A stretch of 64,000 bases of DNA from Rhodobacteraceae bacterium UBA6213 (GTDB lineage Bacteria; Pseudomonadota; Alphaproteobacteria; Rhodobacterales; Rhodobacteraceae): positions 94,506 to 158,505 of the forward strand of contig DISJ01000008.1 of NCBI GenBank assembly GCA_002421605.1, written 5' to 3'. The position numbers were made by a program, and so were the translations under genes. This document shows, piece by piece, positions 60,222 through 64,000 of this stretch (within the stretch, counting starts at the first letter, position 1; every line of letters starts with the position of its first letter). The notes under the pieces were generated by a model. The model was not told the origin of the DNA and ran no database searches. It worked only from the letters and a program-made list of their open reading frames with translations.

Positions 60222-61208
60222 TCAGCGGCGGTCGATCCGCGCACCGCCCACGGCCGCCGCAACGCCGCTGGTGGAGGGGCCCGAGGTCGCCATACCGCGC
60301 GCCGCGCGGACCGCGAGATGCGCCGCGGCACATGCGGCGAAGGCATCGCCCGGAAGGCCCGCCGCATCGACGGTTTCAACCGTGCAGGGCAGAAGGGCAG
60401 CAAGCCGGTCCAGCAAGGCCGCGTTGCCCCGCCCCGCGCCTGCCACAAGAAGCCGCGCGGGCGGTTGCGCAAAATGCTCGAAGCCGCGCGCGATGGCGCC
60501 GGCGGTAGCCTCGATGCGTGTGGCGCGCGTAGCGCGTAGCCCCAGGGCGTGGGCCAATGCGTCGGCGTCGCACGCGCTTAGCGCCTTGGGCGGTATGCGC
60601 AGGAAATAGGGCGCGGCCAGCATCCGCGCCACGGCCCTTGCGTTTGGCGCGCCGGAGCCTGCGGGGTCGGGTGCGGCGGGTCCTGCATCGAAGGCCAGCA
60701 CCGCGCCCGCCGCCTCGGGGCAAGAGGCGCGCGGATCGACCCAGGAAAGGGACGCGCGCGCGCCCAGTGTCAGAACCGCCAGTGGCGCGCCAAGGCCAAT
60801 ATGTCGCGCCAGCGCGTGGTGAAAGTAGGGGGAAAGTGGCCCACCGCGCCCGCCAAGGCGCAGATCGGCACTGCGAAAATCCCACACAACGGGGCGGTCA
60901 AGAACTGCCGCCAGCACCGCGCCCGAGCCAAGCTCGACGCCTGCCACGGTGGGGCCGCGAAAGCCCAGCAACTCGGCCTCGGGGAAACCGCTGAGCAGTT
61001 CGGCTGCGGCGGTTTCCACCGCTTCGGTTGCGTCGTCCGAGGCGCCTGTGCTGAACGCCGCGCGTTCGGCGGCATTCCAGCCGCGAAACCCTGTGCGCCC
61101 GATGCGCTGAAGTGCCGCCCCGTCGCTTTCGATCAATGCGGCCGCCAGCCCCGGCGGCTCTGCCACCGGCACCGCTGCTGCCACCCGCACCACACCTGCC
61201 CGCAACAT
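60222..61208 (-). CDS. Degenerate anhydro-N-acetylmuramic acid kinase-like protein
   Basis: A 328-residue protein matching the AnmK family in its middle and end: VVWDFRSADLRLGGRGGPLSPYF (in part), PYFLRIPPKALS, VAGAGRGNAALLDRLAA and ATSGPSTSGVA. AnmK phosphorylates anhydroMurNAc in peptidoglycan recycling. The N-terminal ATP motif GxMSGTSxDG is replaced here by VPVAEPPGLA, and the protein is shorter than the usual 365-370 residues. Kinase activity is thus doubtful, yet the reading frame is open, so it may be a pseudoenzyme. It is divergent from tyrS. Confidence 0.75.
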   Translation of the reverse strand: MLRAGVVRVAAAVPVAEPPGLAAALIESDGAALQRIGRTGFRGWNAAERAAFSTGASDDATEAVETAAAELLSGFPEAELLGFRGPTVAGVELGSGAVLAAVLDRPVVWDFRSADLRLGGRGGPLSPYFHHALARHIGLGAPLAVLTLGARASLSWVDPRASCPEAAGAVLAFDAGPAAPDPAGSGAPNARAVARMLAAPYFLRIPPKALSACDADALAHALGLRATRATRIEATAGAIARGFEHFAQPPARLLVAGAGRGNAALLDRLAALLPCTVETVDAAGLPGDAFAACAAAHLAVRAARGMATSGPSTSGVAAAVGGARIDRR

Positions 61209-61268
61209 GGTCTTTTCCTCGCCCGCCTGCCCCGGTATAGGGCAGGCAGGAACCGGGGAACAAGCACC

Positions 61269-62519
61269 ATGACGTACCACGCCAAATCCGAATTTCTGCG
61301 AGTGATGCTCGAGCGCGGCTTTCTGGCCGACTGCACCGATTATCAGGGGTTGGACGAGGCACTGTGCGCGGGCGTGGTGCCCACCTATATCGGGTATGAC
61401 GCCACCGCCGCCAGTTTGCACGTGGGGCATCTGCTGAACATCATGATGCTGCGTTGGCTGCAAAAGACCGGGCACAAGCCGATCACGCTGATGGGCGGCG
61501 GCACCACCAAGGTGGGCGACCCCTCATTTCGGGCCGAAGAACGCCCGTTGCTGACCCCCGCGCAGATCGACGCCAATATCGCCGGTTTGCAGCGCGTATT
61601 TGCGCGCTACCTGAGCTATGGCGAGGGCGCCACAGATGCGATCATGCTTAACAACGCCGAATGGCTCGACCAGCTGAACTACCTCGATTTTCTGCGCGAT
61701 ATCGGGCGGCATTTCAGCGTCAACCGGATGCTGTCGTTCGAGTCCGTGAAAACCCGGCTTGATCGCGAACAATCACTGTCGTTCCTTGAATTCAACTACA
61801 TGATCCTGCAAGCCTATGATTTTTTGGAGTTGTACCGCCGCTATGGCTGCCGCTTGCAGATGGGTGGTTCGGACCAGTGGGGCAATATCGTCAACGGGAT
61901 CGATCTGACACGCCGCGTACTCGACAGCGAGATCTGGGGGTTGACCTCGCCGCTTCTGACCACCTCGGATGGGCGGAAAATGGGCAAAAGCGCCTCGGGG
62001 GCGATCTGGCTTAGCGCCGATCTACTTAGCCCTTACGAATTCTGGCAGTTCTGGCGCAACACCACCGATGCCGATGTCGGGCGGTTCCTGAAGCTGTTCA
62101 CCGAGCTTGAGGTGGCCGAATGTGACCGGCTTGGCGCGCTGGAAGGTGCGGACATCAACGCTGCCAAGATCATCCTTGCCAATGAGGTCACAGCACTACT
62201 GCATGGGCGCGACGCCGCATTGGCCGCCGAGGCCACCGCGCGCGAGGTGTTCGAGCGCGGAGGTGTTGGCGACGATCTGCCGACACTGGCGCTAGCTGCC
62301 GCCGAACTGGGCGGCGGGATCAGCCTTGCGCAACTGGTGGTGCGGGCGGGGCTTGCGAAATCGGGCAAGGACGCAAAGCGCCTGATCGCCGAGGGAGGGT
62401 TGCGCGTGAATGACGAGGCCGCAGCCGATCCGGGGCGCATGTTGAGCACGGCCGATCTGGCCACGCCGCTAAAGCTGACCGCGGGGCGCAAGCGCCACGC
62501 GCTGGTGACGCTCGGCTAG
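61269..62519 (+). CDS. tyrS: Tyrosyl-tRNA synthetase
   Basis: A 416-residue class I synthetase that charges tRNA-Tyr. The HIGH-type motif is SLHVGHLL, the tyrosine pocket shows PTYIGYDATA, GGSDQWGNIVNGIDL is complete, and the KMSKS-type loop reads GRKMGKSASGA. The C-terminal S4 domain is RLIAEGGLRVNDEAAADPG. The ATG at 61269 gives the usual TyrRS length; a large upstream open frame is shadow sequence. Confidence 0.97.
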   Translation: MTYHAKSEFLRVMLERGFLADCTDYQGLDEALCAGVVPTYIGYDATAASLHVGHLLNIMMLRWLQKTGHKPITLMGGGTTKVGDPSFRAEERPLLTPAQIDANIAGLQRVFARYLSYGEGATDAIMLNNAEWLDQLNYLDFLRDIGRHFSVNRMLSFESVKTRLDREQSLSFLEFNYMILQAYDFLELYRRYGCRLQMGGSDQWGNIVNGIDLTRRVLDSEIWGLTSPLLTTSDGRKMGKSASGAIWLSADLLSPYEFWQFWRNTTDADVGRFLKLFTELEVAECDRLGALEGADINAAKIILANEVTALLHGRDAALAAEATAREVFERGGVGDDLPTLALAAAELGGGISLAQLVVRAGLAKSGKDAKRLIAEGGLRVNDEAAADPGRMLSTADLATPLKLTAGRKRHALVTLG

Positions 62520-62567
62520 TTTCTAAGGCGCCGCCAGAGCCCGGCACGGGGGTGGCGGTCGGGCCGC

Positions 62568-63680
62568 TCAGAGCACCATATCGTCGCGGTGCACCAATGC
62601 GGCGCGACCGGGGTAGCCAAGAATCGCAGCAATCTCGCCCGATTTGTGGCCGCGAATGGCGCGTGCTTCGGCCGCGGTATACCGCGCCAGCCCCTTGCCG
62701 AGTGCGGCCCCATCGGGGCCAAGCAGCGCCACCGGATCGCCGCGCCCAAAGCTGCCCGTGACCGCCACGACACCCGCGGGCAAGAGTGATTTGCCAAGCA
62801 GCAATGCCGCTACCGCGCCCGCATCAAGGCGCAATTCGCCGCGCGGCTTCATCGCCGCGATCCAGCGTTTACGCGCGGCCTGTGGGTCGCCATCGGGCAG
62901 GAACCAGGTGCATTTTGCCCCCGCCGCCAGCGCGGTAAGCGGGCGCGTTACCGACCCTTCCATGATCGCCATCGCGCAGCCCCCCGCCACAGCGGTTTTG
63001 GCCGCCATCAGCTTGGTTTTCATGCCACCCTTCGAGTTTCCGGAAATCGCGTCCCCTGCCATCGCCTCGATCTCGGGCGTGATGTGTTCGACCAGATCAA
63101 AGCGGCGGGCGGTCGGGTCTTGCTTGGGGTTTGCCGAATAGAACCCGTCCACATCGGACAAAAGCACCAGTTGATCGGCGCCGATTGTTATCGCGATTTG
63201 TGCGGCGAGCCGGTCATTGTCGCCAAAACGGATCTCATCAGTGGCGACTGTATCGTTTTCGTTAACAATCGGCACAACGCCAAGGCCCAACAGCGTTTCC
63301 ATTGTGGCGCGCGAGTTGAGGTAGCGGCGCCGATCTTCGGTGTCTTCCAACGTCACCAGAATCTGCGCGGTGGTTACCGCGTGCGGGGTCAGCACCTCTT
63401 CATAGGCGCGCGCCAGCCGGATTTGCCCAACAGCGGCCGCAGCCTGGCTTTGTTCCAGCGTCAGCGCGCCTGCCGGCAAGCCTAGCACCCGCCGCCCCAA
63501 CGCGATTGCGCCCGACGAGACAAGAATCACATCTGCCCCGCGCCCGCGCGCCAGCGACACATCATGTGCCAGCGCCGCCAACCACGCGGTCTTGAGCCCG
63601 GTGTTGCCCACTAAAAGCGCCGAGCCGATCTTTACAACCAGCCGCCGTGCGGCGGCAATATCGGGGGTCAGGGTCGCCAC
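62568..63680 (-). CDS. proB: Glutamate 5-kinase
   Basis: A 370-residue enzyme catalysing the first step of proline synthesis. The amino acid kinase domain has LVVKIGSALLV, VSSGAIALGRRVLG, NENDTVATDEIRFGDNDRLA and LLSDVDGFYSANP; the GGMKTKLMAAKTAVAGG block and a C-terminal PUA domain follow. The GTG at 63680 follows GAGG and overlaps the obg end by 13 bases. A longer start inside obg is unlikely. Confidence 0.95.
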   Translation of the reverse strand: MATLTPDIAAARRLVVKIGSALLVGNTGLKTAWLAALAHDVSLARGRGADVILVSSGAIALGRRVLGLPAGALTLEQSQAAAAVGQIRLARAYEEVLTPHAVTTAQILVTLEDTEDRRRYLNSRATMETLLGLGVVPIVNENDTVATDEIRFGDNDRLAAQIAITIGADQLVLLSDVDGFYSANPKQDPTARRFDLVEHITPEIEAMAGDAISGNSKGGMKTKLMAAKTAVAGGCAMAIMEGSVTRPLTALAAGAKCTWFLPDGDPQAARKRWIAAMKPRGELRLDAGAVAALLLGKSLLPAGVVAVTGSFGRGDPVALLGPDGAALGKGLARYTAAEARAIRGHKSGEIAAILGYPGRAALVHRDDMVL

Positions 63681-64000
63681 GGTGCATCCTCGGTGGCAAC
63701 TGTGCGCCCGGCCACGATCTGCGCCCAAAGCGCGCGCAGCACCTCTGTGACCCCGGCCTTCGAGACGCCGGACATCAGCAGCACCGGCCCGCCCACGGCC
63801 TTTTCCAGTGCCCGGCGACGGGTGCCAAGCGTCTTGGTGTCGAGCGCGTCGATCTTGTTCAGCGCGGTGATGCGCGGTTTGGCGGCAAGCGCGGGCGAAT
63901 AGGCTTCCAGTTCGCGCAGAATCGTGCGGTAATCCTTAGTTATGGTCGAAGAGGTGCCATCGACAAGGTGCAACAGCACCGTGCAACGTTCGACATGGCC
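63668..64000 (-). CDS. obg: GTPase Obg/CgtA, C-terminal part (cut by window edge)
   Basis: The visible 110 residues hold the end of the Obg G domain: GHVERCTVLLHLVDGTSS after the G3 region, the NKID (G4) specificity motif in ITALNKIDALD and VLLMSGVSKAGVTEVLRAL (G5). Obg is a ribosome-associated GTPase needed for 50S assembly. The N-terminal glycine-rich domain lies beyond base 64000. The obg-proB order is typical of Rhodobacteraceae. Confidence 0.93.
   Translation of the reverse strand, partial: GHVERCTVLLHLVDGTSSTITKDYRTILRELEAYSPALAAKPRITALNKIDALDTKTLGTRRRALEKAVGGPVLLMSGVSKAGVTEVLRALWAQIVAGRTVATEDAPWRP

Noticed and set aside
60801..61268. N-terminal extension of TyrS by 156 codons.
   Set aside because: The extension runs over the divergent anmK-like gene, and TyrS from 61269 already has the usual start and length.
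62520..62567. Possible terminator between tyrS and proB (CCGCCA with TGGCGG).
   Set aside because: The stem is short, the loop is long and no T-run follows, so it is not a convincing terminator.

Overview
The window is about 64 kb of high-GC, gene-dense chromosome. It looks like an alphaproteobacterium of the Rhodobacteraceae: an RpoE-ChrR sigma/anti-sigma pair with TGATCC-type promoters, aerobic cobaltochelatase subunits CobS and CobT, the obg-proB pair, a degenerate AnmK gene divergent from tyrS, and many ABC transporters with overlapping start and stop codons. No rRNA, tRNA, CRISPR array, insertion sequence or prophage was seen. Both ends cut genes: chrR at the left and obg at the right. 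Layout, 1-6.3 kb: rpoE-chrR faces a six-gene operon (FAD oxidoreductase, DUF1365, cyclopropane-synthase-like methyltransferase, SDR, TspO-like and DUF2177 membrane proteins). The two units share a small region with two back-to-back TGATCC boxes, so the six genes are probably the sigma-E (singlet oxygen) membrane-lipid regulon. 6.3-19.1 kb: a carbohydrate uptake unit. One arm encodes a solute-binding protein, two permeases, an argininosuccinate-lyase-like enzyme, a UgpC-type ATPase and a PfkB kinase. The other arm encodes a ROK repressor and a 776-residue PIG-L deacetylase with extra C-terminal domains, followed by a DMT transporter, a DadA-like oxidase and a carboxymuconolactone-decarboxylase-like protein. 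A near-perfect palindrome lies at the ROK gene start. This set may form a previously undescribed pathway for an N-acylated sugar joined to a dicarboxylate. 19.1-21.2 kb: two tandem, related secreted EF-hand proteins. The second carries eleven 12-residue Met/Gln repeats between its two EF-hand pairs. 21.2-29.8 kb: mixed metabolic genes: a dimethylglycine-dehydrogenase-like enzyme, a HExxH lipoprotein, a 2-hydroxyacid dehydrogenase, an SH3 protein, a cation efflux protein, a polar amino acid SBP and permease without an ATPase, and small proteins. 29.4-34.9 kb: a tightly overlapping operon (nucleoside hydrolase, phosphoribosyltransferase, dUTPase, membrane-anchored ThiF/MoeB, DUF1761) divergent from an adenine-deaminase-family gene, suggesting nucleoside salvage. 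34.9-47 kb: a PotABCD-like transporter operon that also encodes an amidohydrolase and an M20 peptidase, then an Opp/Dpp peptide transporter operon. GC-rich hairpins follow the binding-protein gene in three of the ABC operons. 47-54 kb: a zinc-type CDF exporter, an RND/MMPL exporter, a secreted protein, diacylglycerol kinase, two paralogous four-cysteine small proteins, an NTF2-like protein and a GlcD-like oxidase. 54-64 kb: aminopeptidase P, cobT, an FMN reductase, a racemase-like protein lacking its usual cysteines, cobS, a degenerate anmK, tyrS, proB and obg. Coordinates and translations were read from the sequence. Family assignments rest on recognised motifs, not on database searches.
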